Positions 7,421-16,391 of a DNA stretch of 64,000 bases are shown piece after piece. Made by a program: the position numbers and the translations under genes. The stretch's first letter is position 1. The number at the start of each line of letters is the position of its first letter. The notes under the pieces were generated by a model. That model saw only the letters and a list, made by a program, of their open reading frames with translations, was not told where the DNA came from and did not search any database. Source of the DNA: Deltaproteobacteria bacterium (GTDB lineage Bacteria > Desulfobacterota > Desulfobaccia > Desulfobaccales > Desulfobaccaceae); contig JAFDGA010000007.1 in assembly GCA_019309545.1 (NCBI GenBank), forward strand, positions 1 to 64,000. The letters are read 5' to 3'.

Positions 7421-8572
7421 TCAAATTTTATCTCTAAACAGATTACGGGCAATAATTAACCGCATGATCTCGTTGGTGCCTTCATAGATCTGGGCGCCCT
7501 TGGCGTCCCGCAAGTGTCGCTCCATGGGGTAATCTTTCAGGTAGCCATACCCGCCCATGATCTGCACGCCCTCCACTGCGGCCCGCATGGCCACATCAGT
7601 GGCAAACAGCTTGGCCATGGCCGCCCCGGTATCGTAAGGCAGTCCTTGATCTTTGCGCCAGGCCGCTCTAAGGGTCAAGAGTTCCGCAGATTCCAACTCG
7701 GTGGCGATATCGGCCAGCTTCCACTGAATGGCCTGGAACTGGGCAATGGCTTGGCCGAACTGCTCCCGGCGGCGCGCATAGGCCAGCGCTTCCGTTAATA
7801 CTGCCCGCCCCAGCCCCACTGCCTGGGCTGCGGTGCCAATGCGGCCGTCATCCAGAGTTCGAAGCATCACCTTCAAACCCTGATTTTCACCACCGAGAAG
7901 ATTTGTTCCCGGAATGCGGACATTATCGAAAATTAAATCCACCGTGCCGGTGGCCCTAAGCCCCAATTTATCCTCCAAGGGTCCTACGGTAACTCCTGGG
8001 TTATCCTCCAAGTCCACAATAAAGGCGCTGATGCCTTTAGCCCCCAGCTCCGGTGCGGTACTGGCCGCCACCAGCCCGTAGCTGGCCACCTGGCCGCTGG
8101 TGACGAATTTCTTTTCGCCGGTGAGGATATAGTCCTGGCCCTGGCGGATGGCCGTGCATTGCAGCCGGCTCGGATCCGAGCCCGCTTCGGCCTCGGTGAG
8201 GGCAAAACAGGCCATTTTGTGGCCCTGAGCCACCGGGGGCAGATATTTCAGCTTCTGAGCCTCCGTCCCCCAACTATTTACTGTCCCGGCAAATAAGGTA
8301 TGATTGACATGCATAATCAAGGCACAGGAGGTACAGGCCTGAGCAATTTCCTTCACCGCCAGCACATAACTGACAAAATCTTTTCCGGCCCCGCCGTAGG
8401 CTTCCGGGAGGGCCAGTCCCATGAAGCCCAATTCCCCAAGGCCGGCCAGAATCTCCGCTGGATGCCGGCCCTGGCGATCTAATGCCGCGGCCTGGGGCTG
8501 GATCTTTTCCTGGGCGAATTGTCGGGCGCTGTCCTGGACCTGTTGTTGGGATGGGCTTAAAGTAAAATCCAT
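7421..8572 (-). CDS. Acyl-CoA dehydrogenase
   Basis: 383 residues, the usual length for the short/medium-chain family. N-terminal helical domain, middle beta domain (motif CFALTEAEAGSD), C-terminal helical domain with RREQFGQ and the catalytic base Glu364 in YEGTNE. FAD-dependent alpha,beta-dehydrogenation of an acyl-CoA, with electrons passed to electron-transfer flavoprotein; no etfAB is next to it. AAGGAG precedes the ATG. Ends 57 bp before cobO on the same strand. Chain length is not decidable; butyryl-CoA-like enzymes look most similar. Confidence 0.93.
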   Translation of the reverse strand: MDFTLSPSQQQVQDSARQFAQEKIQPQAAALDRQGRHPAEILAGLGELGFMGLALPEAYGGAGKDFVSYVLAVKEIAQACTSCALIMHVNHTLFAGTVNSWGTEAQKLKYLPPVAQGHKMACFALTEAEAGSDPSRLQCTAIRQGQDYILTGEKKFVTSGQVASYGLVAASTAPELGAKGISAFIVDLEDNPGVTVGPLEDKLGLRATGTVDLIFDNVRIPGTNLLGGENQGLKVMLRTLDDGRIGTAAQAVGLGRAVLTEALAYARRREQFGQAIAQFQAIQWKLADIATELESAELLTLRAAWRKDQGLPYDTGAAMAKLFATDVAMRAAVEGVQIMGGYGYLKDYPMERHLRDAKGAQIYEGTNEIMRLIIARNLFRDKI

Positions 8573-8728
8573 GACGGCAACTCCTTTGCTGTTTTATCTT
8601 AATCCCTAGAGCATGCCAGGTAAACCATATTTAACCAGATTCTCATCATAATTGCTCTTCCCTTTTATTTATTGGTTGCTAAAATTACCAATCAATTTTA
8701 TATACCGGGTTAATCGGAGGAACTGGCC

Positions 8729-9148
8729 ATGAAGCTGAGCTCGGGTTCGAGGCGAAAACTTTGTCGGCTCCTTATCCTGTTTTTTATTATCTCCGCCACT
8801 GGTTGGTTGATCCCGTCCTTGGCCAGGGCCGACAATTTGCCGGTAAAAGACCCGGCCGCGGCCGGACTAAAGGAGAAACCGCATCCGGTCTGTAATCTGT
8901 TCACGGTGGAGCAGCTCTATGCGGCGATCAAAGACGGCGACGAGCAAGGCCTGGCGTTTGATCTGACCGGCATTACTACCTTGCTGGACGGCACCGGCAT
9001 CGACCCCACCAAGATCTACGGCTCGATTTATGTGGGTCCGTATCCCTTCGAGGGCCGCCGGACGGATTACGAGGTTAAACGGTTCCGGATAACAAGGACT
9101 GGCCGTGGTGCGGTTGGAGCTCTGGCGGGAAACGTCCCGGTCAGATAA
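8729..9148 (+). pseudogene. N-terminal part of frameshifted secreted phosphatase
   Basis: 139 codons with GGAGG before the ATG and a clear Sec signal peptide (basic start, hydrophobic stretch ~14-30, cleavage near Ala-Arg-Ala). The reading after about residue 115 turns into nonsense while the overlapping frame from ~9093 continues sensibly into the metallophosphatase at 9105. Removing one base at about 9090-9098 joins the frames into GLAVVRLELWRE. So this is the export signal and first domain of the same gene, cut off by a one-base insertion, or by a sequence error. The region has no slippery run suggesting programmed shifting. Confidence 0.75.
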
Positions 9149-10682
9149 AACCCTTGGAACTTATGATATTTTTGTCAGATTTAAAAGGACCCCGGCAGGC
9201 TTTGTCAAACTCCCCACCATCATCGAAGGCCCCTTGGTTAATCTGGTCTGTAGCGAGGCCAACGATCGGGTGGTCATTACTTTTCGGACCAGCGACCCGG
9301 GGGTGGGAAAGGTTATCCTGAATAACGGCCCGGTCTTTGCAGACCCGACTCCGACTACTCATCATGAAATCCGAGTCACTGGTCTTCAACCCCAGAGGGT
9401 CTATCGCTACCAGGTGGAATTCGACAATTTCAGAACCAACGCCTATACTTTCCGCAGCGCGCCGGCCCCGGGGCAGGGACCGGTCACCTTTGCCTTTCTG
9501 TCTGACAGCCGGGAAGGAATTGCGGGCGGCAACCATAAATTCATGGGTCTAAACTATGCGGCCTTGGACCAGAGCCTGAGATTAGCCTATCGCCGCGGAG
9601 CTGAGTTGATCATCTTCGGAGGTGACCTGGTCAACGGCTATTCAACCTGCCAAGACGACTTTAAAACGCAACTCTATGCCTGGAAACAGGCGGCCGCGGG
9701 GTTCTGGCACGAGCGGCCGGTCTATACCGGCATGGGCAATCATGAATCACTGATTAAAGCTTACCGCGATGGTTCAAAATACGGCACCGTGCTGGATAAA
9801 TGGCCCTATGCCACGGACAGTGCCGAAGCGGTCTTTGCCGCAGAATTCGTAAATCCTGCCAATGGCCCGGTTCCGGCTGACCCGCGGCGGCCACCTTATA
9901 GTGAAAATGTCTATTCCTTCCAATACGGCCCGGTAAAAATTATTGCCGTTAATAATTGTTATTGGCTGTCCTGGAAGGCCGGCAACTGGGAAGCAGCCAA
10001 GGAATTCGGCGGTTCCCCGCAAGGCTACCTCCTGCCTGATCAGTTGGAATGGCTCAGAACCGAGCTCAAGAAAGCCGACAAGGATGCCTCCATAAAATAT
10101 ATCGTTCTCTTTGCCCATGAGCCGATTTTCCCCAATGACGGCGGCCTTAGAAATTGTATGTGGTACCGGGGCAACAACCGCGTCCGGGCCTATACCTATC
10201 AGGGCGGGGCGAAACCGACCCCGGACGGCCCGGGTATTATTGATCTGAGGAATGAACTGGTCCGGATGTTGGCCGAAAATCCCAAAGTGGCGCTATTCCT
10301 GGCCGGCCATGAACATTCGTATAGCAAGATTTTGATCCATAACCATGTCCTTATTGGTGACCCTGGCCCAGATGATAAAAACCACAACGGTAAGATCGGC
10401 GAAGCCGGGGAAACCTGTTCGCCCCTGCAAGACCTCAAATATCCGACCTGGTACATTACCTCGGGGGGCGCGGGGGCGCCCTATTGCGGGGAGCAATTGA
10501 CTCCCTGGAATAAATACTGGAAAAAAAGCCCCCGCCATGGTTATTATTACTACTCAACCCAGGAAAATTTCTTGCTCTTCACTGCCGACCATAGAAAAAT
10601 CTCCTTGCAGGTGGTCAATCTGCAAGGACAAGTCATAGATCAGATCGAGAACCTGATGGCGGTCAAAAAACAAAAATTTTAA
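9105..10682 (+). CDS. Metallophosphoesterase, purple acid phosphatase-like (frameshifted N-terminus)
   Basis: 525 codons. After a fibronectin-III-like domain (to ~115) comes a calcineurin-like phosphoesterase domain with the metal motifs LSDSREG, GGDLVNG, GMGNHES, FAHEPIF and AGHEHSY, as in purple acid phosphatases. The family uses a two-metal centre to hydrolyse phosphate esters, usually in the periplasm or outside the cell. GTG at 9105 is only the first available start; the true N-terminus with signal peptide is encoded in another frame at 8729-9090. Without frame correction the product would lack its export signal. Confidence 0.82.
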   Translation: MVRLELWRETSRSDKTLGTYDIFVRFKRTPAGFVKLPTIIEGPLVNLVCSEANDRVVITFRTSDPGVGKVILNNGPVFADPTPTTHHEIRVTGLQPQRVYRYQVEFDNFRTNAYTFRSAPAPGQGPVTFAFLSDSREGIAGGNHKFMGLNYAALDQSLRLAYRRGAELIIFGGDLVNGYSTCQDDFKTQLYAWKQAAAGFWHERPVYTGMGNHESLIKAYRDGSKYGTVLDKWPYATDSAEAVFAAEFVNPANGPVPADPRRPPYSENVYSFQYGPVKIIAVNNCYWLSWKAGNWEAAKEFGGSPQGYLLPDQLEWLRTELKKADKDASIKYIVLFAHEPIFPNDGGLRNCMWYRGNNRVRAYTYQGGAKPTPDGPGIIDLRNELVRMLAENPKVALFLAGHEHSYSKILIHNHVLIGDPGPDDKNHNGKIGEAGETCSPLQDLKYPTWYITSGGAGAPYCGEQLTPWNKYWKKSPRHGYYYYSTQENFLLFTADHRKISLQVVNLQGQVIDQIENLMAVKKQKF

Positions 10683-10731
10683 ACTCGGTTACCTCTGGCA
10701 GGAAAAAATATCGTTAACAGGGAAAGTTAGC

Positions 10732-11295
10732 TTGACCCTAAAGGTTGATAACTTCCGGTTGGCCCTAATCACCGGCGGGGCCAAAAGCGGCAAAAGCCGC
10801 TATGCCCAGAGGTTGGCCGAATCCCTGCCCCGCCCTTGGCTCTATGTGGCCACCAGCGAAGCCCTGGATGAGGAGATGTCTGACCGTATTGCCCGCCATC
10901 AGGCCCGGCGGGGGCCGGAGTGGACCACCAGGGAAGAGCCTGTGGCCTTGGCCCGGACGCTCCAAGAGGCGGACGGCCGGTATGGAGTGATTCTGGTTGA
11001 CTGCCTGACGGTCTGGTTGTCCAACCTGATGACCCGATTGGCCCCTGACTCGGATATCGACAGCCTTGAAGTCATGGCTCTGATTAATGGTTTAGAAAAC
11101 CTGAATACCCCGGTTATCCTGGTCACCAATGAGGTGGGATGGGGAATAGTTCCGGACAATATCCTGGCCCGCAAGTTCCGCGACCGGGCCGGAGACCTGC
11201 ATCAACGGTTGAGTGAGGTGGCCGACCTGGTGGTATTGGTGGTGTGCGGCCTGCCTCTGATTCTAAAACCTGAGTCAACGGCCCCGTCCAGGTAA
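10732..11295 (+). CDS. cobU: Adenosylcobinamide kinase / guanylyltransferase
   Basis: 187 residues with the P-loop GGAKSGKS (15-22) and the DRIARHQARR segment carrying the His that is guanylylated in the family. It phosphorylates adenosylcobinamide and converts it to the GDP form in the nucleotide-loop part of B12 assembly. TTG start at 10732 is the first in frame behind GGGAAAG. It is followed 10 bp later by cobT, and cobS comes 1.4 kb further on. Confidence 0.94.
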   Translation: MTLKVDNFRLALITGGAKSGKSRYAQRLAESLPRPWLYVATSEALDEEMSDRIARHQARRGPEWTTREEPVALARTLQEADGRYGVILVDCLTVWLSNLMTRLAPDSDIDSLEVMALINGLENLNTPVILVTNEVGWGIVPDNILARKFRDRAGDLHQRLSEVADLVVLVVCGLPLILKPESTAPSR

Positions 11296-11305
11296 AGGAC
11301 CATGT

Positions 11306-12388
11306 ATGCCATTAATGATTGAACTTGAACAATTAATCGATCAGATCCAACCCCTCAACCCACACTGGTTCCAACAGGCCCAGCAGCGGCTCGATCAACT
11401 CACCAAACCCCGGGGCAGTCTGGGGCGGTTGGAAGAACTGGCGGCCCATTATGTGGCCATCCGGGAGGAACTTTTCCCAACCATTAATCGCAAGATGGTC
11501 TGTGTCTTTGCCGCCGACCACGGCGTGGTCGTCGAAGGCGTCAGCGCCTTTCCCTCGGAGGTGACCTTTCAGATGGTGGCTAATTTCCTGCGGGGCGGGG
11601 CGGCGATCAATGTGCTGAGCCGGCATGTGGGGGCCGAGGTGCAGGTGGTGGATATCGGCGTTAAGACAGATTTTGAGCCGCAGCCAGGGCTGATCTCCCG
11701 CAAGGTGGCCTATGGCACCCGCAATTTAGCCGCGGAGCAGGCCATGCGTTGGGAGGAACTAGCCCAGGCCTTGCAGGTGGGTCTAGAGCTGGCCCAGCAC
11801 AATATTGCTGCTGGGGTTGATATTCTGGCTACCGGCGAAATGGGGATCGGCAATACCACCCCGGCTGCGGCCCTGGCCGCGGTGTTCACCGGCCAGCCCG
11901 TGGCCGCGGTCACTGGCCGGGGGACCGGCGTTGATGCGGCCACCTATCGCCACAAAGTCGGCGTCATCGAACGGGCTTTGGCGCATCATCGCCCTGATCC
12001 GCAAGACCCTTTGGCAGTGCTGGCCCAGGTCGGCGGCCTGGAGATCGCCGGTCTGACCGGTCTGATTTTAGGGGCTGCTGCGGCCCGGCGGCCAGTAGTA
12101 GTAGATGGTTTCATCGCCACTGCCGCGGCCTTGGTGGCCGCCAGACTCTGCCCTCGGGTTAAAGAGTATATGCTGGCAGCTCACCGGTCAGTGGAGCCGG
12201 GGCATCAGCTGATATTAGACAGCCTTGGTTTAAAACCATTGTTAAATCTGGGGATGCGCCTGGGAGAAGGCACCGGGGCCGTCCTGGGGATGAGTCTAAT
12301 CGAAGCCGGGCTTAAGATCTATAAAGAAATGGCTACCTTTGCAGAAGCCGGGGTCTCGGACCGGACTGAAGGAGACGGGTCGCCATGA
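11306..12388 (+). CDS. cobT: Nicotinate-nucleotide:dimethylbenzimidazole phosphoribosyltransferase
   Basis: 360 residues, typical CobT length. The GEMGIGNTTPAA motif and the C-terminal RLGEGTGAVLGM motif with the catalytic Glu are present. It makes alpha-ribazole phosphate, the lower ligand joined by CobS. The ATG at 11306 lies 10 bp after cobU, so both are one transcription unit. A second in-frame ATG at 11315 is possible. Confidence 0.96.
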   Translation: MPLMIELEQLIDQIQPLNPHWFQQAQQRLDQLTKPRGSLGRLEELAAHYVAIREELFPTINRKMVCVFAADHGVVVEGVSAFPSEVTFQMVANFLRGGAAINVLSRHVGAEVQVVDIGVKTDFEPQPGLISRKVAYGTRNLAAEQAMRWEELAQALQVGLELAQHNIAAGVDILATGEMGIGNTTPAAALAAVFTGQPVAAVTGRGTGVDAATYRHKVGVIERALAHHRPDPQDPLAVLAQVGGLEIAGLTGLILGAAAARRPVVVDGFIATAAALVAARLCPRVKEYMLAAHRSVEPGHQLILDSLGLKPLLNLGMRLGEGTGAVLGMSLIEAGLKIYKEMATFAEAGVSDRTEGDGSP

Positions 12389-12399
12389 CGGAGACTGCC

Positions 12400-12552
12400 T
12401 TAGTAGGCCAAGATATAATAAATCACATAGAGCCAGGACAAGATTCCATGAACTATGGCCCAAAATACTGATTTGTGCAGACTCCAGGAAATGGTGATGG
12501 CCAGTGCTGAACCAAAGGTCATGCCCCCGGTCGCAATATATCTACCGTACAT
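12400..12552 (-). CDS. Small conserved-looking membrane protein
   Basis: Fifty residues starting at the ATG at 12552, which has AAGGGAG five bases upstream; an upstream in-frame start at 12600 lacks one. The sequence is mostly two hydrophobic segments (about 8-20 and 27-48) with a central Trp-Ser-Leu-His-Lys turn and a Tyr-rich end. It lies head-on against cobT, 11 bp from its stop, and opposite in strand to cobS. Similar tiny proteins with an ISWS...HG...YVIYY pattern occur in many Proteobacteria without known function. Function unknown. Confidence 0.6.
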   Translation of the reverse strand: MYGRYIATGGMTFGSALAITISWSLHKSVFWAIVHGILSWLYVIYYILAY

Positions 12553-12735
12553 GGTACTCCCTTTAAAGACTTGCATCTGCGAATTAGCAGGTAATATCAA
12601 CGCAGCAACTCTTCACAGCCGTTGTTCTAGTCTGAAGGGCAATATACAATAAGGCTGCCCCAAACCGCAACTGTTAGTTTTGTAAGAAAAGGCCGGTTAA
12701 CAGAAATTTATGAAAATGGAGCCTCTTAAGGATTT

Positions 12736-13470
12736 ATGGTCCGTACTTTAGGGTTGGCCCTGACCTTTCTCACCATCTTTCCCTATCCCCGCCATCTGGA
12801 AAGTAACCCGGCGGAACTGGCCCGATCCATGGTATGGTTCCCCTTGGTCGGTCTGCTCCTGGGTCTGTTTCTGGGGGCGGTTTACTTAGGACTGGCACTC
12901 ATCTTCCCCAATCCGGCGGTCGCCGCCTTCCTGGTCGCGGTCCTGGTGGTAGCCACCCGGGGGCTCCATCTGGATGGCTTGGCCGATACCCTGGACGGCC
13001 TGGGAGGCGGGCAGACCCCGGAAGCCCGGCTGCGGATCATGAAGGACAGCGCTTTAGGAGCTTTTGGAGTGCTGGGTTTGATAGTCATCCTGCTCCTCAA
13101 GTTTGCCCTGATTCTGGCCCTGATTGAACAGGCGGATGTTCGGGCGCTGGTGTTATTTCCGGTGCTCAGTCGATGGTCTATGGTCGCCTTGGCATATCTG
13201 TCGCCCTATGCCCGGCCGGAAGGCGGGCTGGGGCAGGCCATGACATCATTGGTTTCCGGGCGGTATCTGTGGGTGGCCAGCCTGAGCGCCTTATTTTTGG
13301 CGCTATTGACTTATGGGCGACGCGGTTTAGGGGCTTGGGGACTGATAGCCTTATCGACCTGGCTGGCCAGCCATTATTTCCAGCGCCGCTTGGGGGGTAT
13401 TACCGGTGATGTGCTGGGCGCGGTCAATGAATTCAATGAAGTGTTAGCCCTAGCTGTGGCCCTGGCTTAA
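12736..13470 (+). CDS. cobS: Adenosylcobinamide-GDP ribazoletransferase
   Basis: 244 residues, multi-spanning membrane protein. The hallmark HLDGLADTLDGLGGG motif and the late GGITGDVLGA motif are present. It joins adenosylcobinamide-GDP with alpha-ribazole (phosphate) to form adenosylcobalamin (phosphate) at the membrane. AAGGA precedes the ATG. It is separated from cobT by 347 bp that hold the small membrane gene on the other strand. Confidence 0.95.
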   Translation: MVRTLGLALTFLTIFPYPRHLESNPAELARSMVWFPLVGLLLGLFLGAVYLGLALIFPNPAVAAFLVAVLVVATRGLHLDGLADTLDGLGGGQTPEARLRIMKDSALGAFGVLGLIVILLLKFALILALIEQADVRALVLFPVLSRWSMVALAYLSPYARPEGGLGQAMTSLVSGRYLWVASLSALFLALLTYGRRGLGAWGLIALSTWLASHYFQRRLGGITGDVLGAVNEFNEVLALAVALA

Positions 13471-13555
13471 AATTGGCTGGGAAGATCCTCTGGTCTTTTT
13501 AAATTTGGCCTTATCTGTTATATTTAAAATATAATCCATCAGATTTGGGGGAATT

Positions 13556-14687
13556 ATGTTATTTGATGTCTCAGAATTAAAGGCCCGTTTACAGGCCCTC
13601 ACTCAGCGTCTGCATCAGCTTCGAGGTCGTCTTTGATCTGGACCAGAAAAAAACCCGCCTGCAAGAAATCGAAACCATAATAGCCAAATCCGACTTTTGG
13701 GAGGATACGGGTCGGGCCGCCATAGTATTAAAAGAACGGGGGTCTCTGATCCAACTGCTCGATCACTGGCAGAATCAACAACAACTGCTTGAAGAACTTG
13801 ACCTCATGCTGCAACTGGCCCTGGAGGAAGAGGATAATCAGGCCTTAACCGAGGTGGTCGCTGACCTGGCTGCTCAGGAAAAGGCTATGCGGCAGTTGGA
13901 GCTCGAAGTCCTGCTCAGCGGCAAGGATGATAACAAAAACGCCATCGTTACCATCCACGCCGGGGCAGGCGGCACCGAGGCCCAGGACTGGACGGAAATG
14001 CTCCTGCGCATGTATCTGCGCTACGCCGAACGCAAGGGCCTGGAAACCGAACTTTTTGACCTGCTGCCGGGAGACGAGGCCGGGGTCAAAAGTGTGACCT
14101 TCGGCGCTGCCGGTCCCTATGCCTATGGCTATCTCAAAGCGGAAAGCGGCATCCATCGCCTGGTCCGCATCTCTCCCTTTGACGCCGGGGGCCGCCGTCA
14201 CACCTCCTTCGCCGCGGTATTTGTCTATCCCGAAGTGGACGACAGCATCGACATCGAGATCAATGACAAAGACTTGCGCATTGATACCTTCCGGGCCAGC
14301 GGGGCCGGCGGCCAGCACGTTAACAAGACCAGTTCGGCGGTGCGGATCACCCATCTGCCGACCGGCATCGTGGTCTCCATGCAGAACGAACGGTCCCAGC
14401 ACCGCAACCGGGAACTGGCCATGAAGGTGTTAAAGGCCCGCCTTTATGAAATAGAACAGCGCAAACGTCAGGAGAAGGTTCAGGAAGTTATCGACGCCCA
14501 GAAAGAGATCGCCTGGGGCAGCCAGATCCGCTCTTATGTGCTGCAACCCTATCGGCTGGTCAAGGACCACCGCACCAAACATGAAGAGGGCGATGTTGAG
14601 GCAGTGCTGGACGGCGACCTGGACCCCTTCATTGAAGCCTGTCTGCTCAATCCGGGCGAAGCTATTACTCAGGTCATAAATAAATGA
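13556..14687 (+). CDS. prfB: Peptide chain release factor 2 (programmed +1 frameshift)
   Basis: Translation starts at ATG 13556 behind a GGGGG-rich site. After 26 codons the frame meets CTT TGA (13631-13636), and coding resumes in the +1 frame at GAT (13635), giving about 376 residues. An internal Shine-Dalgarno-like GAGGT lies three bases before CTT, as in the classic RF2 autoregulatory frameshift. The product has the SPF anticodon motif (VRISPFDA), reading UGA and UAA, and the GGQ catalytic motif ([10 protein letters not shown]). Low RF2 allows shifting at the UGA and so raises synthesis. The open frame alone starts only at 13806 if the shift is ignored. Confidence 0.96.
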
Positions 14688-14717
14688 GTTGGGGTTAAAA
14701 TTAACAGATCTTGGGGG

Positions 14718-14747
14718 AGGGAGGGGGGCCAGCGCTCCCCCCTCCCT
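14718..14747 (+). terminator. Strong GC hairpin after prfB
   Basis: GGGAGGGGGG (14719-14728) pairs with CCCCCCTCCC (14737-14746) without mismatch, extended by one A-T pair, with an eight-base loop. It begins 31 bp after the prfB stop and is followed by TTCAAATT rather than a long T run, so it may terminate moderately or protect the mRNA end. The remaining 14748-14961 stretch holds no recognisable gene or RNA. Confidence 0.6.
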
Positions 14748-14961
14748 TCAAATTAACCTTTTAAATGCTCGGAGTAATAATTAATCTTAATCCATACCCT
14801 ACCCTACCAAAGGAGGAGGAAAAATATAAAGTTTTCGAATGAAAGCTAATTAATATTTTGGGGTGGGTGCTGGGATTACACCGGCCCCCTGGCCTGTAAC
14901 GGGTTCTGCCAATCTAAATTTTGCTTTCCTTTAAACCAGCAAACACATTTTCAGGTAGGTT

Positions 14962-16299
14962 GTGGATCGACTCTTCACCCAAGTACAGAACTTTATTCAG
15001 GTTACCCTATGGCAGTATAAAGCCACCGGGCTTGGCCAAGTGGGGCTGCAGGTCTTGCGGATTGGTACCCTAGCCGTCTGGGGTCTGATCCGCAACCAAG
15101 CCATGGTGCAGGCCTCTACCCTGGCCTATTACACCATGCTGGCCCTGGTGCCATTAATGGCCTTGTTGTTTGCGGTCTTCAAAGGACTGGGGTTGCAGCA
15201 TCTGCTGGCCGATTATCTGTTGGAACGGCTGGCGCCCGGATCTCAAGATTTTGCCCACCAAGTTCTTGATTACATTGAAAATGCCGATGTGGCTGGGCTA
15301 GGTGCGATGGGGGTGGCCAGCTTGCTGTTGACTCTGGTTTTGGTGATGAATAATGTGGAACGGGCTATAAACCTGACCTGGGGGGTGACACAGACTCGCC
15401 CCTGGCGCCGCCGCATCAGTGACTATTTCAGCATATTCCTGCTGCTTCCCATTCTGGTGGCAGTAGCCGGAACTTTCAGCAGTGCCTTCCTGGGACTCCC
15501 CGAGGTCCAACAACTGCTCACCACCCTCTCCCCCGGTCTGTATAATTTCGCCACCAGTGACCTGGCCTCCTTAATAATTCTATGGGTCGCCTTTACCTTT
15601 CTTTACCTAGTCATGCCCAATACTCAGGTTAAACTGCAATCCGCTCTGATCGGCGGCCTGGTCGGGGGTAGTTTGTGGGAAATCGCCCGTTGGCTCTTTA
15701 TCTATTATCAATCCACTAAGGAGGGCACAGTCTATTATGACGTCATCTACGGAGCTTTCTTCCACCTGTTGTTCCTGGTGCTGTGGATCTATTATAGCTG
15801 GGTGGTAGTGCTGATCGGCAGCGAAGTAGCCTGTGCGCACCAGAACCTGGAGCCTCTCAGCCGGGAATTTCGCCAACCCGCCGCCGCTTCTGAGCCGGTG
15901 GACGAATACCTGGCCCTGGCCGTCCTGTTAGCTATTGCCCGGCGTTTTTATCTTCAGCAACCTCCTCTCTCCCAAAAAGAACTGAGGCAGATGCTAGTCC
16001 ACGACCATAACCTGACCGACAGAGTAATGAAATCCTTAACAGAGAGCAATCTGGTGGTCCTGATAACCGGACCCGATCAGGAGAATGGCCTTCGGTTTCT
16101 GCCCCTTCGGCCTTTAGAGCACAGCCAGGTGGAAGATATCTTAAAAACCTTGCGCCAAAGGCGGGGAGAAGCAGTATCATTGGCCCTGGCCGACCTACCC
16201 CAACTGACCGATGCGGTCAAAAATCTGGTGGAAAATAACACTCCCACCCAAAGGCAGGCCCTCGCCCTCCAGGATGTGATCAGGACTCTGGAATCCTAA
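14962..16299 (+). CDS. YihY/BrkB family inner membrane protein
   Basis: 445 residues. The first ~290 hold about six membrane segments with the family's early motif (ASTLAYYTMLALVPL) and the central FTFLYLVMPNT segment; the last ~140 are a soluble, winged-helix-like cytoplasmic tail. Members were once called ribonuclease BN, which is incorrect; the real function is unknown, perhaps transport. GTG start with AGGTAGG upstream. Single gene, ending in the hairpin at 16316. Confidence 0.88.
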   Translation: MDRLFTQVQNFIQVTLWQYKATGLGQVGLQVLRIGTLAVWGLIRNQAMVQASTLAYYTMLALVPLMALLFAVFKGLGLQHLLADYLLERLAPGSQDFAHQVLDYIENADVAGLGAMGVASLLLTLVLVMNNVERAINLTWGVTQTRPWRRRISDYFSIFLLLPILVAVAGTFSSAFLGLPEVQQLLTTLSPGLYNFATSDLASLIILWVAFTFLYLVMPNTQVKLQSALIGGLVGGSLWEIARWLFIYYQSTKEGTVYYDVIYGAFFHLLFLVLWIYYSWVVVLIGSEVACAHQNLEPLSREFRQPAAASEPVDEYLALAVLLAIARRFYLQQPPLSQKELRQMLVHDHNLTDRVMKSLTESNLVVLITGPDQENGLRFLPLRPLEHSQVEDILKTLRQRRGEAVSLALADLPQLTDAVKNLVENNTPTQRQALALQDVIRTLES

Positions 16300-16315
16300 G
16301 CAGCTTTAAACAAAC

Positions 16316-16348
16316 CGAGGGGCGCCTAGAAATTCTCACCGCCCCTCG
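16316..16348. terminator. Bidirectional hairpin between convergent genes
   Basis: CGAGGGGCG (16316-16324) pairs perfectly with CGCCCCTCG (16340-16348) over a 15-base loop, followed by ATAATTTATAGATTTTT. It separates the yihY-like gene from the convergent Hdr-like gene. Confidence 0.7.
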
Positions 16349-16391
16349 ATAATTTATAGATTTTTATCTATTTGGCTGGCTTAGCTTTATG

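Noticed and set aside
14860-14935. tRNA-like stretch before the yihY-like gene
   Set aside because: Looked suggestive (GC-rich, GGGTTC segment) but no acceptor or anticodon arm pairs.
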